A stretch of DNA of 39,455 bases from Roseburia sp. (GCA_023665185.1 JAMPEL010000003.1:1-39455); one strand, 5' to 3'; positions 1 to 9,902 are shown, counted from the first letter of the stretch. A program made the numbers and translations. The notes: a model not told the origin generated them from the letters alone.

Positions 1-395
1 AGAATTTCAACCCCAAACACACCTTTTCCATCCAAAAGCCCACAAAAAGCCAAAATTACAAGGTGCTGAAAATTTATTTTCAAGGCACATTGATTTTTTG
101 CGCAAGGTGAACAAAATTTATTTTCAAGGTGAACAAAATTTTCAAAGCCCGTTTTTCGGCCCAAAATCGGGTGTTTTTCCGAATCACGTCCTCAAAAAGA
201 CGGCAGCCGCCTTTTCCATGCCCCAAAAAACAAAAATGGATTTTGGACCTGAAAAAAGACAATTTTAAGACGAAATTCTCATAACTCGCTGATTATCAAT
301 GCTTCCTATTTTGACTCAAGCCATGCGTTTTACGTCTAAAACCGCATACTTTTCGCTGAAAATGTATTTGCTTGATAATCAATGGTTTATTGATA
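1..395 (+). repeat. Dispersed repeat, copy A, with 22-bp iteron-like array
   Basis: This stretch matches, with mismatches, the reverse complement of about 18260-18665, and its first 60 bases match the last 60 of the window. Its clearest part is an array of four units starting at 59, 81, 103 and 125, exactly 22 bp apart. Each begins CAAGGTG (second unit CAAGGCA) followed by an AT-rich tail. Similarity to copy B fades between about 170 and 285 and returns at about 287-395, where both copies end near a GATAATCAA motif. No credible ORF lies inside. Bases 396-608 hold nothing I can assign. The copy is cut by the left window edge. Confidence 0.8.
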
Positions 396-608
396 AAATG
401 TCCGAAAAACAATCATTGAGCAAGATCAAGAGCCTGTGAGAATTGTTAAATTTGAGGCTCTCTGCCAAGTGACATAATGTCAGCAATGTTTGTCCGCATA
501 CTCACAATGTGGGATGAGGTATGAAGCGGTGTTGCCAACTCTTAAAGCGAGGTTATTGTCCGAATTCATGTATCCTTATGTACACGCACAAAATCACCGT
601 AAAACAAA

Positions 609-649
609 CTTCCCGGTATGGATTTGCCTGACAAATCCATACCGGGAAG
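609..649 (-). terminator. Rho-independent terminator of the GH43 gene
   Basis: There is a perfect 18-bp stem (609-626 with 632-649) around a 5-base loop. Read on the minus strand it is followed by TTTGTTTTAC, a U-rich tail. It lies 55 bases beyond the GH43 stop codon. Confidence 0.85.
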
Positions 650-704
650 CCCGCTCTTTATTGTAATATCGGATAGTGACGCAAGGAAGTCAATCCCAGT
701 TCTG

Positions 705-1835
705 TCACTTCTTTTTCCAATATTTCTCCAGTTTCTTAGCCTCTTTCAATGTGATAGGGGCCACAGCCGCATGTTTTTGTTCTGCGAAATTGGTGCGTTT
801 CATCGGTGAGCCTTCCGCATCGAAATATCCTATCGGAGTGAATGTCTGGAAATCAACAGTCTCGACAAAACCGAAATTGTGAGGGTTTCGGCTGTAGTTG
901 TCGTACATGACCACATACTTGTTCTCGCCGCTTATTTTCCAGCAATTGGGCGCTTCGTGTCCCTGAGGCTCTTTGTCGTCATATTTGTCGTCCATCACGT
1001 AAGGACCCGTAATTTTGTCACTGGTGGCATGTTTCACCGTTGCGGCTTTTTCGTGCGACACATAAAACAGGTGATAAGTATTGTCCGATTTGCAGATGTC
1101 GGAGTCTATCACATTGTATGCGGGAACACCATCAGCGTTAAGCGGAGCCTCAAACAGCAGTTTCGGCTCGGACAGCAGTTGGTTGAAGTCGTCATTGATA
1201 TAGGCATAGTAAATCATGTTCTTGCCTGTCTTCATGCGTGTGGTGAAATGAATCATCAGCTGTCCTTTTTCCTCATCATATACAGTCTCCGGCGCCCATA
1301 CACATCCCACTTCCGACCACGGAATCGGATTGCCGTGTATGTCTGTGATGCCCGTAGGGCAGCTGAATGAGGAGAAATCAATGTTTGTCCTTGTCCAGTG
1401 TATCAAGTCGTCCGACTTCATCAGCACCAGTCCGCGGTTGTTTCCCCATCCGTATTGTCTTCCGCTGCGCTCCCATTCACCGTCGCGGTATTCTGACAAT
1501 TTGCTGTATTTAGGGTCGTCGGCATATTTCTTTTGGGAGAAAATGTGCAAGTCTGTCATTGCCAAGTAGAAAGACCCGTTGGGTCCGCGGAATATGTGAG
1601 GGTCTCTTATGCCGTGCTGTACGGCAACAGTGTCACCGGATATTACCGCGTTGTCGTTATTGAGCGATGTCCATACCCGTCCGTCGTAGCTCAGTGCCAT
1701 GTGCAGGCTGTGGTCACAGTCTTTATGGTACACCATTACGTAAGCATTCTCGTCATTGGCTTTTTTGTCTTTTGCGGCTCCGGCGTTTAAGCAGAACACG
1801 GTAGCGGCGAGACCGATAAATAGTTTCTTATTCAT
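705..1835 (-). CDS. Secreted glycoside hydrolase family 43 enzyme
   Basis: This is a 376-residue protein with an N-terminal signal peptide (hydrophobic residues 5-20, cleavage likely near AGA-A). The rest is one five-bladed-propeller GH43 domain, a family that mostly removes arabinose or xylose from plant polysaccharides. Visible family marks are IRDPHIF with the likely catalytic base D78, VWAPETVYD at 179-187, VIDSDI with the likely pKa modulator D244 or D246, and GHEAP with the likely general acid E294. No extra carbohydrate-binding module follows, so it is a short, single-domain member. It lies 141 bases downstream of the HTCS gene on the same strand and is probably under that regulator's control. 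The family is clear; the subfamily and the substrate (arabinan, xylan or other) cannot be read by eye. Confidence 0.9.
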   Translation of the reverse strand: MNKKLFIGLAATVFCLNAGAAKDKKANDENAYVMVYHKDCDHSLHMALSYDGRVWTSLNNDNAVISGDTVAVQHGIRDPHIFRGPNGSFYLAMTDLHIFSQKKYADDPKYSKLSEYRDGEWERSGRQYGWGNNRGLVLMKSDDLIHWTRTNIDFSSFSCPTGITDIHGNPIPWSEVGCVWAPETVYDEEKGQLMIHFTTRMKTGKNMIYYAYINDDFNQLLSEPKLLFEAPLNADGVPAYNVIDSDICKSDNTYHLFYVSHEKAATVKHATSDKITGPYVMDDKYDDKEPQGHEAPNCWKISGENKYVVMYDNYSRNPHNFGFVETVDFQTFTPIGYFDAEGSPMKRTNFAEQKHAAVAPITLKEAKKLEKYWKKK

Positions 1836-1872
1836 TATTGTTTGTATATTAGTTAGTTGATTTGCCTGGCCG

Positions 1873-1880
1873 CAAAGATA
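1873..1880 (-). promoter_or_regulatory. Bacteroidetes -7 box upstream of GH43
   Basis: The minus strand reads TATCTTTG, matching TAnnTTTG, 38 bases before the GH43 start codon. No good -33 TTG is seen at the usual distance, so this is a weak or activator-dependent promoter candidate. Confidence 0.4.
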
Positions 1881-1976
1881 TTATTAAAATGGGACATGAT
1901 GAAATTGGGTGTCACTTTTGTGTGTTTGCGGCTGTTTTTGTATGTGTCAGTGGCTCCGTTTCTCAGACTCCTGCCA

Positions 1977-4900
1977 TTATGTTTCCTGTCCGGCTTCTTT
2001 TTCCTGTCTCATCTTGATGTATTCCGACGGAATCATGCCGAAATCCTTCTTGAAACATGATGAGAAGTATTTAGGGTCGTTATACCCCACGGAATAGGCA
2101 AGGTCGGATATTCTGATAGTCGGATTAGCCAGTGCAATCTCACATGCAGCCTTCATGCGTACATTGCGGATGAAGGCTGAGGTATTCATTCCCGTAAGCA
2201 CTTTCAGCTTTTTGTAGAGTCCGGATTTGGAGTTGCCGGTTTCGTCGGCGAATACTTGCTGGTCGAAATTGGCATCAGACAGGTGTTTGTTTACACAGTT
2301 GACGCATTTTCTCATAAACTCCTCATCAGCGTCAGTGATGTCCAGTTCTCCAAGTCCGTCAAAAATCTTGTTGCGCATCTCCTTGACAGCCTTTTCCTTG
2401 CGGAGCAGAAGGTTTTGGATGCGCGCCTGAAGCACGGACAGATGGAACGGTTTGGTGATATAAGCGTCAGCCCCTGCCTCGTATGCCTCGGCTCTGTCTT
2501 GTTCGTTGCGCTTTGCCGTGAGCATGATAACCGGACAGTCGTTGAATTTTGGAGTGGAGCGCAGATGACGGAGCAGTTCTATACCATTTAAGACAGGCAT
2601 CATGACATCGGTCACCACAAGGTCGATGTGCTCATTTTCCATTATTTCGATAGCTTCCGCTCCGTTATATGCTGTGATGACATGGTAAGTGTTTTGCAGC
2701 AACCGCTTCATCAGGGTGATAAGCTCGTCATTGTCTTCAACGATGAGCAGTGTGTGCGACTTGGATGAGATGCTCATGTCACCGTCTTCCTCGCCAATAA
2801 TGTTCTTTCTTTCCTCGCTTGCAGTATGGGAGGTGGCGGGCTTGCCGGCAGTCTGCTGACCGTTTTCTTCATTCAGATAGTCTTCCTCTTTTGGTTCTAT
2901 ATATAAAGGACTGTCATCTATCTCCTCCTCCGTGAAGGATGTTTGCTCGATAGGCAGTATGACTGTGAATGTTGTGCCTTCGTTCTCCTTGCTTTCCACA
3001 TGGATGCTTCCGTGATGCAGGTTTACAAGATCTTTAGTGAGCGACAACCCGATGCCCGTGCCGTAAGTGTTGAATTTGCGGTGCTCGCCCTCATAGAATC
3101 TTTTGAACAAGTCTGCCTGCTTACTTGCTGGTATTCCTTTTCCGTTGTCTTTTACTGTCAATTTAATGAATCCCGCTTCCTCGCCGTAAGTGAGCGTGAC
3201 CTGTACATATCCCATTGCCTCTGTATATTTGGCAGAGTTTGACAGCAGGTTGTATAATATCTTGTCAAGCGCGTCGGAATCGAAATATCCGATAATGCTC
3301 TCGGGAGAGCACAACAACGACAAATGCAGTTTCTTACGCTTCATCAGCGGATCTATGCTTTCAATTTCTTTTTGGCAGAAAGCGGCGATGTCGCCTTTCG
3401 ACACTTTCAGTTGCAGATTGCCTGTCTCTGCCTTTCTGAACTCCAGTATTTGCTGGAGCAGACGCATCTGCCGGCTCAGATTGTTTTGTATGATGCGGTA
3501 AGACTCTGATTTTTGTGGACATTCCATTTCCAGTTCGCTGACTGTGGCCTGAACAACGGTCAGTGGAGTCATCAAGTCATGGGTTATGTTGGTGAAGAAC
3601 TGTAGTTTCTTGTGGTTCAGTTCCTCAATTTTCTCGTTCGCCAGTCTGACGAGCTGCAACTCACGTCTTTGCCGCTCTCTTTGTTTTAGATGGCGCAAAA
3701 GGAAGTAGCAAATGGCGGCAAGCAGAATGGCATAGAGCACAATGGCTTCCCAACGTAGCCATAGTGGAGGCAGAATCGTAATCTTGATTTGTTTGGTATT
3801 GTCCCTCCATATTCCGTTTGCGTCAGTCGATTTCAGGTGGAATGTATAGGTGCCGGAAGGCAAGTTGCTGAAATAAGCGGAGTGCAACCCGGCTTCGAGA
3901 TACACCCATTCCTTGTCATGTCCTTCAAGCATGTATGCAAAACGGCTTTCCTGCTGGTGGTTGTAGGAAAGTGAGGAAAATTCGATTGTGAGGTCGTTCT
4001 GCGAGTGCGACAGTTTGATGTTGTCGGTATACGGTGGCAGAAACTCTGAAATCTCGTTGCGCTCATCTACAGGGAGCAGCTCCAGAGAAGTGTTGAATAT
4101 TTTTATGTCTGTGATGCTTGTCTCCATACAGTGCTCTTGTGGAGACTGTTGCTTGTCCGTAACAGTTGTGTAGCCTCTTGTTCCGCCAAAGCATATCTCT
4201 TTGTTGCCATATTGGCATGAGATTCCTTTGCCGAAATCGTTGTCGACAAGTTCATTGCTGTTGGGAATATAGCGCAGTTTTGCAAAACTGCCGTCTGACT
4301 TTAGCTGGAGGCACATGATGTCTTGCCGGGAGGAAATCCACAAGGCTCCGTCCTTGCCTTCTTCTATGCTGCAAATGTCATCGTCAGGTATTCCATACTG
4401 GCGGTTGACGCACACGAAACCGTCACGCTTCTCATCGTAAAGCATGAGTCCAGTCTCCAGTGAACAAGCCCAAATGCGTCCTTTGCTGTCTTGCAGCATT
4501 TTGTTTGCTTCCGGTATTTGCATTTCTGTGTCGAGTGGATGGCTGTAGATGCGCATCCGTAATGATTGGGGATTATGGACATTTCCCTTGAGTTGTATAA
4601 TGCCTTTGTTCTTTGTGGAGAGCCATATTGTGCCATCGGTGCTGAGCATGATGTGGCGCACTTGTGCCGATTCGAGATCTGTAAGCGATTCGCTTCTGAA
4701 TGTCAGGCCTTTGCCATTCCTGTACATGATGCAAAGTCCTTTCCATGTTCCGATAAGCAGGTTGCCGTTATTGTCTTCCGTAAAGGCATATATGCAATTG
4801 TCCGGAAGCCATGGAGTATTGCTTTTGTCGCTTACAACAGCATGTTGTTTGTCTTTGCTGATTTTTATCATTCCATTGGATGTGGTGCCGATAAGCAGGC

Positions 4901-6209
4901 TGCTGTCTTTTGTCTCATATATGGTGTTTACTTTGGACGGAGTTTTCATACCTTTCATGGCTGGTATGTCTTTTGTATAAGCTTGCGTTCCGTTTTGACG
5001 GTTGGTGCATATTATGCCGTTCCGCTCCAGACCAATCCAGGTGTTGCCTCCGTGGTCGTAGGTGATGCAGTTGATGCCATCTGCTTCTTGCAGCGGTTGT
5101 GGCAAAAGATGATTGGTGAAGTTCTTTGGACGGACTGATATTGAGACGAGTCTTGTCGATGATGCGTTGAGCCATATATTGCCGTTTCGGTCGCGAAGCA
5201 GTTCGCTGGCTCCGAAATTAAAGAAGGTAGGTGATGGCATTTTGTCCTCAGGGATACTGTAGAACTGTTCGTTTGCATAAAACATGAGTCCTTTCCATGT
5301 GCCAATCCATAGCAGTCCGGTATAAGGGTCTTCTGTCAGGGTATAAATTATGTTTGAACTGAGCATCCCGCCTGTGTTTTCCACCATGAAATTCTTGAAA
5401 TCCAATGGTTTGTTTGTGTCGTGAGGGTTGTTTATAAGATAGATGCCTTTTCCCCATGTTCCGACCCATAGACGGCTTTTTTTGTCCTCAAATACCACAT
5501 GTGCAGAATTGAGATCATTGAATTTCGGCATGGAGTAGAACTCTTTCTTTTTCTGGTCGTAACGGAACAATCCCTTGTCCCATGTTCCAATCCATATATA
5601 GCCTTTGTGGTCTTCAAACAATGACTTGACAGCGCAATGAGGCACTACGGAGTTTCCGCGTTGGTCGCATAGGAAAGTGAAACTGTCTGTGTCCGGATCG
5701 TAGACGTATAGTCCGCCTTCTGTTCCGACCCACATCTGCTTCATTTTGCCTTCTGCCGACTTTATGATGAGCAGGCGGTTGATGTAGTCACAGTTGATGA
5801 AGTCGTTGAAATGATATTGCTTGCTTTCGCCGTTTTTCAGGTTCATCCGGTTCAGACCTTTGTCTGTTCCAATCCATAACTCGTTCTCAGCATCTCCGAG
5901 ACAGTTTATTTTGTTCGATGAAAGCAAGGTGGGACGTTTGAAACTGTTCTTGTATCGTTTGGCTTGAAAACCGTCATAGCGATACAGACCGAGTCTTGTC
6001 CCTATCCATATATATCCTTCTTCATCTTGGTGAATGGTTTGTATTTCTCCGAAATTTTTGTTGAACCGGCATATTTCCATGTCTTTGAATATGCTGTCTG
6101 TGTAGTTCTGTTGACGGGATTGCTCTATTGTTTCCGCATTGGCTTTAATGCCGCCATAAGTGCAGTAAAGAATCTGTAAAAATAATATTGTCTTTAAGAT
6201 TGTTCTCAT
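1977..6209 (-). CDS. Hybrid two-component system regulator (HTCS)
   Basis: I take the start at 6209 (1410 residues) because the protein then opens with a clean signal peptide, MRTILKTILFLQILY; the open frame runs 21 codons further to 6272. In order it has a long periplasmic sensor made of repeated IWIGT-type beta-propeller blades (about 45-740), a Y_Y_Y domain (about 745-810), one membrane helix (about 818-840), a histidine kinase with phospho-acceptor H877 in ITHDLMTPL, an ATPase domain with DNGKGI and GTGIGLSL, a receiver domain with phospho-acceptor D1201 in VVTDVMMP, and an AraC-type DNA-binding end (SVGYNDPKYFSSCFKKDFG). Such proteins bind an oligosaccharide in the periplasm and switch on the adjacent polysaccharide-utilisation genes. 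The likely targets here are the downstream GH43 gene and the divergent surface-protein gene. Confidence 0.95.
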   Translation of the reverse strand: MRTILKTILFLQILYCTYGGIKANAETIEQSRQQNYTDSIFKDMEICRFNKNFGEIQTIHQDEEGYIWIGTRLGLYRYDGFQAKRYKNSFKRPTLLSSNKINCLGDAENELWIGTDKGLNRMNLKNGESKQYHFNDFINCDYINRLLIIKSAEGKMKQMWVGTEGGLYVYDPDTDSFTFLCDQRGNSVVPHCAVKSLFEDHKGYIWIGTWDKGLFRYDQKKKEFYSMPKFNDLNSAHVVFEDKKSRLWVGTWGKGIYLINNPHDTNKPLDFKNFMVENTGGMLSSNIIYTLTEDPYTGLLWIGTWKGLMFYANEQFYSIPEDKMPSPTFFNFGASELLRDRNGNIWLNASSTRLVSISVRPKNFTNHLLPQPLQEADGINCITYDHGGNTWIGLERNGIICTNRQNGTQAYTKDIPAMKGMKTPSKVNTIYETKDSSLLIGTTSNGMIKISKDKQHAVVSDKSNTPWLPDNCIYAFTEDNNGNLLIGTWKGLCIMYRNGKGLTFRSESLTDLESAQVRHIMLSTDGTIWLSTKNKGIIQLKGNVHNPQSLRMRIYSHPLDTEMQIPEANKMLQDSKGRIWACSLETGLMLYDEKRDGFVCVNRQYGIPDDDICSIEEGKDGALWISSRQDIMCLQLKSDGSFAKLRYIPNSNELVDNDFGKGISCQYGNKEICFGGTRGYTTVTDKQQSPQEHCMETSITDIKIFNTSLELLPVDERNEISEFLPPYTDNIKLSHSQNDLTIEFSSLSYNHQQESRFAYMLEGHDKEWVYLEAGLHSAYFSNLPSGTYTFHLKSTDANGIWRDNTKQIKITILPPLWLRWEAIVLYAILLAAICYFLLRHLKQRERQRRELQLVRLANEKIEELNHKKLQFFTNITHDLMTPLTVVQATVSELEMECPQKSESYRIIQNNLSRQMRLLQQILEFRKAETGNLQLKVSKGDIAAFCQKEIESIDPLMKRKKLHLSLLCSPESIIGYFDSDALDKILYNLLSNSAKYTEAMGYVQVTLTYGEEAGFIKLTVKDNGKGIPASKQADLFKRFYEGEHRKFNTYGTGIGLSLTKDLVNLHHGSIHVESKENEGTTFTVILPIEQTSFTEEEIDDSPLYIEPKEEDYLNEENGQQTAGKPATSHTASEERKNIIGEEDGDMSISSKSHTLLIVEDNDELITLMKRLLQNTYHVITAYNGAEAIEIMENEHIDLVVTDVMMPVLNGIELLRHLRSTPKFNDCPVIMLTAKRNEQDRAEAYEAGADAYITKPFHLSVLQARIQNLLLRKEKAVKEMRNKIFDGLGELDITDADEEFMRKCVNCVNKHLSDANFDQQVFADETGNSKSGLYKKLKVLTGMNTSAFIRNVRMKAACEIALANPTIRISDLAYSVGYNDPKYFSSCFKKDFGMIPSEYIKMRQEKEAGQET

Positions 6210-6239
6210 CGGATGTGTTTTTGGGGGTTCTTCATATTG

Positions 6240-6247
6240 CAAAGTTA
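6240..6247 (-). promoter_or_regulatory. -7 box upstream of the HTCS gene
   Basis: The minus strand reads TAACTTTG, a TAnnTTTG match, 31 bases before the chosen HTCS start at 6209. It lies inside the longer open frame, which favours the shorter protein. No clear -33 element is seen. Confidence 0.45.
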
Positions 6248-6504
6248 AGCATAAATGTGACTGTAAATCCATATAAAAAGAAGAAATGAGGTGGAATTAT
6301 AGGTAAAATAGCTCAAAAATAAGGTTGGCAAACTCTTCTTTCGGGTTTCTGCCGACTTTTCACTTGAAATATCGGATAAACCTAATGCAAGTGTTTCTTT
6401 GTATTTAGTGTATAGGCTATCAGAAAAACGGTAAAAAGGGTGGAAAAATAATTCTTTTATAATTGACGAACTTCAAAACCTTTTTTTCTTTCGCACCAAA
6501 CCTA

Positions 6505-6512
6505 TAATTTTG
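6505..6512 (+). promoter_or_regulatory. -7 box upstream of the FIVAR surface-protein gene
   Basis: TAATTTTG matches TAnnTTTG and lies 74 bases before the chosen start at 6586. A proper -33 TTG is lacking, which would fit a promoter that needs an activator such as the divergent HTCS. The 6273-6500 stretch between the two genes is AT-rich; I see no other feature there. Confidence 0.35.
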
Positions 6513-6585
6513 TTGTGGCAATTTTGCTTATACAGACAAAATGGTTGTAATTAAAAATAATTCTTTAACTCAAAAAATTAATGCT

Positions 6586-9500
6586 ATGATGAAAAGGAAA
6601 AAACTTTTCTCGTCAGGGAAGAGTCTGATGCGAAGCGTATTGTTTACGCTGGTAGGATGCCTGTGTGCTTATTCCTCCACAGCTCAGAACTGTATTCCGC
6701 AAATTGGCGACAAAATTAAAACTGATGACGGTGTGTTCATCGTGAGAGGAGCGAACCTTATTTCAAATCCTTCGTTTGATGATGGATTGACGGACTGGAT
6801 AGCAGGAAATGGCTCTCCATTGTCGGAAAGTGACTTTGCCATTGTACCTGGGGACGGTCCTGATGGTACTGCTTGCCTGTCTGCGCTTAATGGTGGAGGA
6901 AGTGGTTCTGCGCAGTCTGTGAAGACTGGCTGGGCTGTGACACAAGGCAAGACTTACTTGTTTAGTTGTTGGGCTAAACGTACTGCTGCCGGAATGTCAA
7001 GTAATACGCAGTACAGTAAAATATGTCAAGGCAGTTCTGCTACAAGTACCAATGCCGACATAACTCTTGTCAATTATCAGGCTGATACATGGGTGCAGAC
7101 ACAAGCTGTGTTCACTGCTGAATATTCTTATTGTGTGGCGCAGTTCGGATGGCTCAATTCGGCTACAAGCCTCGACTGTTTCTTCTTGGGTGAAGTGGAA
7201 CTTTCTGCTGAAATTGCAACAGAAAAACTGGAAACAGCCATTGCTGACGCAGAGTCGCTTCTTGCCTCTACAGAAGAGGGAAGTGAACGAGGACAGTACT
7301 CGGCGGAAGTGCGCAAGGCTTTGCAGGATGCCATTGATGCTGCCAAAAAAGCTCTTTCTGCTGCATCCTCTCAGCAGGACGTAAATGAGGCATATACAGA
7401 CATTGATGCTGCACAGACTTTGTACCGCAATTCTGTGAATCCTCCGTTTACAGTCGGTGTGAAGTATTCGATTGTACACAATAGCGGACGTTATCTAACA
7501 TCTGGCGGTGACAATAACGGTACTGTGAAGATTGTGGATGCTGATGACGAGTCTGCTGCACAGGTGTTTACATTTGAGCCTGCTCCGGAAGGTGCAGCTG
7601 CGCAAGGCTATAATTTGAGGGCAGAAGACGGTTCATATATATTTCGTAGCGGCTCTTGGGATACGAAGTCAAGCTCTACTGCGGATTTGACAGCGGCAAA
7701 TGCTATCTTTCAGGTTGTTGATTATGGTACATTTGTGCAATTGAAGAACATGGGAAGTAACTCCGTCTTGGGTACTGACGCTACATCCTCCGGTGCTGCT
7801 GTATATGCAAACAAAAATGGCATGGGAGGCAATAATTGCTGGACAATGAAAAGATATGTCCCAATATCGGAACGTGATGACCAGTATTATTTTGAGATAA
7901 CTCTTGAAGCTGCGCAAAGCAAGTATTCGGCTATTGACCCAACATTGTGTGGTGTCAAGGCATTTATGATTTCAGCCGAGGCATATAATAAGTTTGGCAA
8001 TGCCATTGAGACAGCTCAGGCCATGACAGACTATGCTGCGGCTAAGGAGTTGTTGTTGGACGCAATGGACGAATTTGATGCGAACAAGACAAATGCACCG
8101 ATAGAGGGTGTGGAATATCAGATTATCCATGTCTCAAACAATACACTGTATCAGGCTGAGGGCAGCACACAGCCTATGCTTGCCACTACTGACGAGACTA
8201 CAGAACAGAAATATACTTTCATCCCTTCTGATGTGGCAGGAGCATATTATATCAAGAATCTGGCTACAGACTCATATCTTGCAAAGAGTACTGCGAGCCT
8301 TTGGGACACGCAATGGGTAAGTGAGGCTGCTTCGGATGAGGCTAAATGGATTGTCTCTATATACGGAGAGAAAATGTACACCATACAGAACGTGGCAGGA
8401 AAAGGCTACCTCGGTTGTGACGCTACGAACAATGGTAGTACAATCTATTGTGACAAGGCTGCAAGTGTGAACAATTCACATTGGAATGTGACTGACGGTT
8501 CTGAGGATATACCTCTTGAGCGTGAGGCATTTGAGGCGGCTCTTGAGTTGGCGAATACTTTGAAGGGTGAGATGACGGAAGGTTATCATCCGGGCGAGTA
8601 TTTTGCTTCTGACATAACGGCTTTTGCCGCAATTATCGCGAAAGCGGAAACAGACGCAAAGAAGGCGGTAGATCAGGATGCGCTGGATGCTGTGACGGCA
8701 CAGCTTATTGCTGATACCGAAGCATATAAAGGCAAGGCGCATGAGACATCGGTAGCTCCTGAATACTTGCAGAATCTGATTGCCGAGTGCAAGACCGAGC
8801 ATGAGGCTGCTGTGGTTGGTGTAGAGAAGGGACAATATACAGAGGCTGTTAAGGCTGTTTATATGAAGGCTATTGAAGACGCTGAGGCGGCAGTGGATGC
8901 TGAGGCTGCAATTATAGCACTTACAGATGCGCGTGATACATTCAGAAATAGTGCCATAACAGTAGACCGTGCGGCTTTCAAGGCTTTGATTGCCTCGGCA
9001 GAGAGTGCTTTGTCTACGGCTGTGGTTGGAGATTGTAACGGACAGTATCCGGAAGAGGCTATTGAGGCATACAGTGAGGCTGTGACGACTGCTCAGTCTA
9101 TTTATAATAATGTAGAGGTAACACAAGATGACATTGATGCTGCATATACAGGCCTTGATGCTGCTGCTAAGGAGTTTGCCGCTCAGAAAGTGGTGATTGA
9201 CTTCTCGCTTCTCAAAAGTGTTATTGCGGATGCAAACAATGCACTGAAGGAGGCTGAACCGGAGAAGGGCGACGGACCGGGCAAATATCCTGTCGCATCC
9301 TTTGACAAGCTGACTGCTGTGGTGGCAGAGGCACAGTCTGTTGTGGGAAGCAATACGCATAACCAGCAGGCAGTGGATGATATGGCAGATCAGTTGACGT
9401 TTGCTGTGGAGGAGTTTAATGAATCACGCGTTGACAATGACTATTCTGAACTTCAGGCTCTTGTAGACTATGCGGATCAATTACTTGCAGGTGCTGTAGT

Positions 9501-9888
9501 AGGTACAGAAGTGGGCAATTATACTCAGGAGGATTTTGATTATCTTTCCGCTTCTATTGCAAAGTGTGAGGGTGCTTTGAGTTCTACTTTACAGGATGAA
9601 ATAGATAAGGCTGTGAAGATTCTCAAGCGTGATATTGATATCTTCCAGGGAAGCGTAATTACATCAATCAATGCTGTGTTTGCCAAGACAGAGCTGGATG
9701 TTTCTGAGGGAAGGATTGCTTTGAGAAACTTGCCGGCTGATGCGGTTGTACGTGTTTATACAGTGGGTGGACAGCTGGTGAATACTGTGACTGGTGAGGA
9801 CGTTGAATTGTCTCTCAGCAATGGCATTTACATTGTTCGTCTGACAACAAATAACTCGAATGTGACCAAACGAATTATTGTGAGATAA
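6586..9888 (+). CDS. Secreted multidomain carbohydrate-binding protein with FIVAR repeats
   Basis: The start is placed at 6586 (1100 residues), since MMKRKKLFSSGK begins a normal signal peptide ending near STA-Q; the frame is open from 6541. Domains in order are a CBM4/9-like jelly roll with SNPSFDDGLTDW (about 55-208), a first FIVAR-type three-helix repeat (211-285), a beta-trefoil-like domain (286-425), a degenerate helical segment (430-505), a second trefoil-like domain (506-640), and five more FIVAR-type repeats (642-1022). Each repeat carries a turn of the form G-x(n)-G-x-Y, for example VEKGQY. The last 70 residues (RVYTVGGQLV ... GIYIVRLTTN) resemble a type IX secretion sorting domain. 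No catalytic domain is recognised, so a glycan-binding surface role is inferred. It diverges from the HTCS gene. Confidence 0.85.
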   Translation: MMKRKKLFSSGKSLMRSVLFTLVGCLCAYSSTAQNCIPQIGDKIKTDDGVFIVRGANLISNPSFDDGLTDWIAGNGSPLSESDFAIVPGDGPDGTACLSALNGGGSGSAQSVKTGWAVTQGKTYLFSCWAKRTAAGMSSNTQYSKICQGSSATSTNADITLVNYQADTWVQTQAVFTAEYSYCVAQFGWLNSATSLDCFFLGEVELSAEIATEKLETAIADAESLLASTEEGSERGQYSAEVRKALQDAIDAAKKALSAASSQQDVNEAYTDIDAAQTLYRNSVNPPFTVGVKYSIVHNSGRYLTSGGDNNGTVKIVDADDESAAQVFTFEPAPEGAAAQGYNLRAEDGSYIFRSGSWDTKSSSTADLTAANAIFQVVDYGTFVQLKNMGSNSVLGTDATSSGAAVYANKNGMGGNNCWTMKRYVPISERDDQYYFEITLEAAQSKYSAIDPTLCGVKAFMISAEAYNKFGNAIETAQAMTDYAAAKELLLDAMDEFDANKTNAPIEGVEYQIIHVSNNTLYQAEGSTQPMLATTDETTEQKYTFIPSDVAGAYYIKNLATDSYLAKSTASLWDTQWVSEAASDEAKWIVSIYGEKMYTIQNVAGKGYLGCDATNNGSTIYCDKAASVNNSHWNVTDGSEDIPLEREAFEAALELANTLKGEMTEGYHPGEYFASDITAFAAIIAKAETDAKKAVDQDALDAVTAQLIADTEAYKGKAHETSVAPEYLQNLIAECKTEHEAAVVGVEKGQYTEAVKAVYMKAIEDAEAAVDAEAAIIALTDARDTFRNSAITVDRAAFKALIASAESALSTAVVGDCNGQYPEEAIEAYSEAVTTAQSIYNNVEVTQDDIDAAYTGLDAAAKEFAAQKVVIDFSLLKSVIADANNALKEAEPEKGDGPGKYPVASFDKLTAVVAEAQSVVGSNTHNQQAVDDMADQLTFAVEEFNESRVDNDYSELQALVDYADQLLAGAVVGTEVGNYTQEDFDYLSASIAKCEGALSSTLQDEIDKAVKILKRDIDIFQGSVITSINAVFAKTELDVSEGRIALRNLPADAVVRVYTVGGQLVNTVTGEDVELSLSNGIYIVRLTTNNSNVTKRIIVR

Positions 9889-9902
9889 TCTTCTCTGAAT
9901 GC

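Noticed and set aside
59-146. 22-bp repeats as a CRISPR array
   Set aside because: Units are contiguous with no unique spacers, unit tails are AT-rich and similar to each other, and no cas gene is nearby.
396-608. tRNA or small RNA in the left intergenic region
   Set aside because: No cloverleaf, TTCGAATCC-type T-loop or strong hairpin was found apart from the GH43 terminator.
8476-9360. 294-codon frame antisense to the FIVAR protein
   Set aside because: It is a shadow of the repetitive, Ala/Glu-rich coding strand, with a Cys/Ser/Arg-rich product and no promoter.
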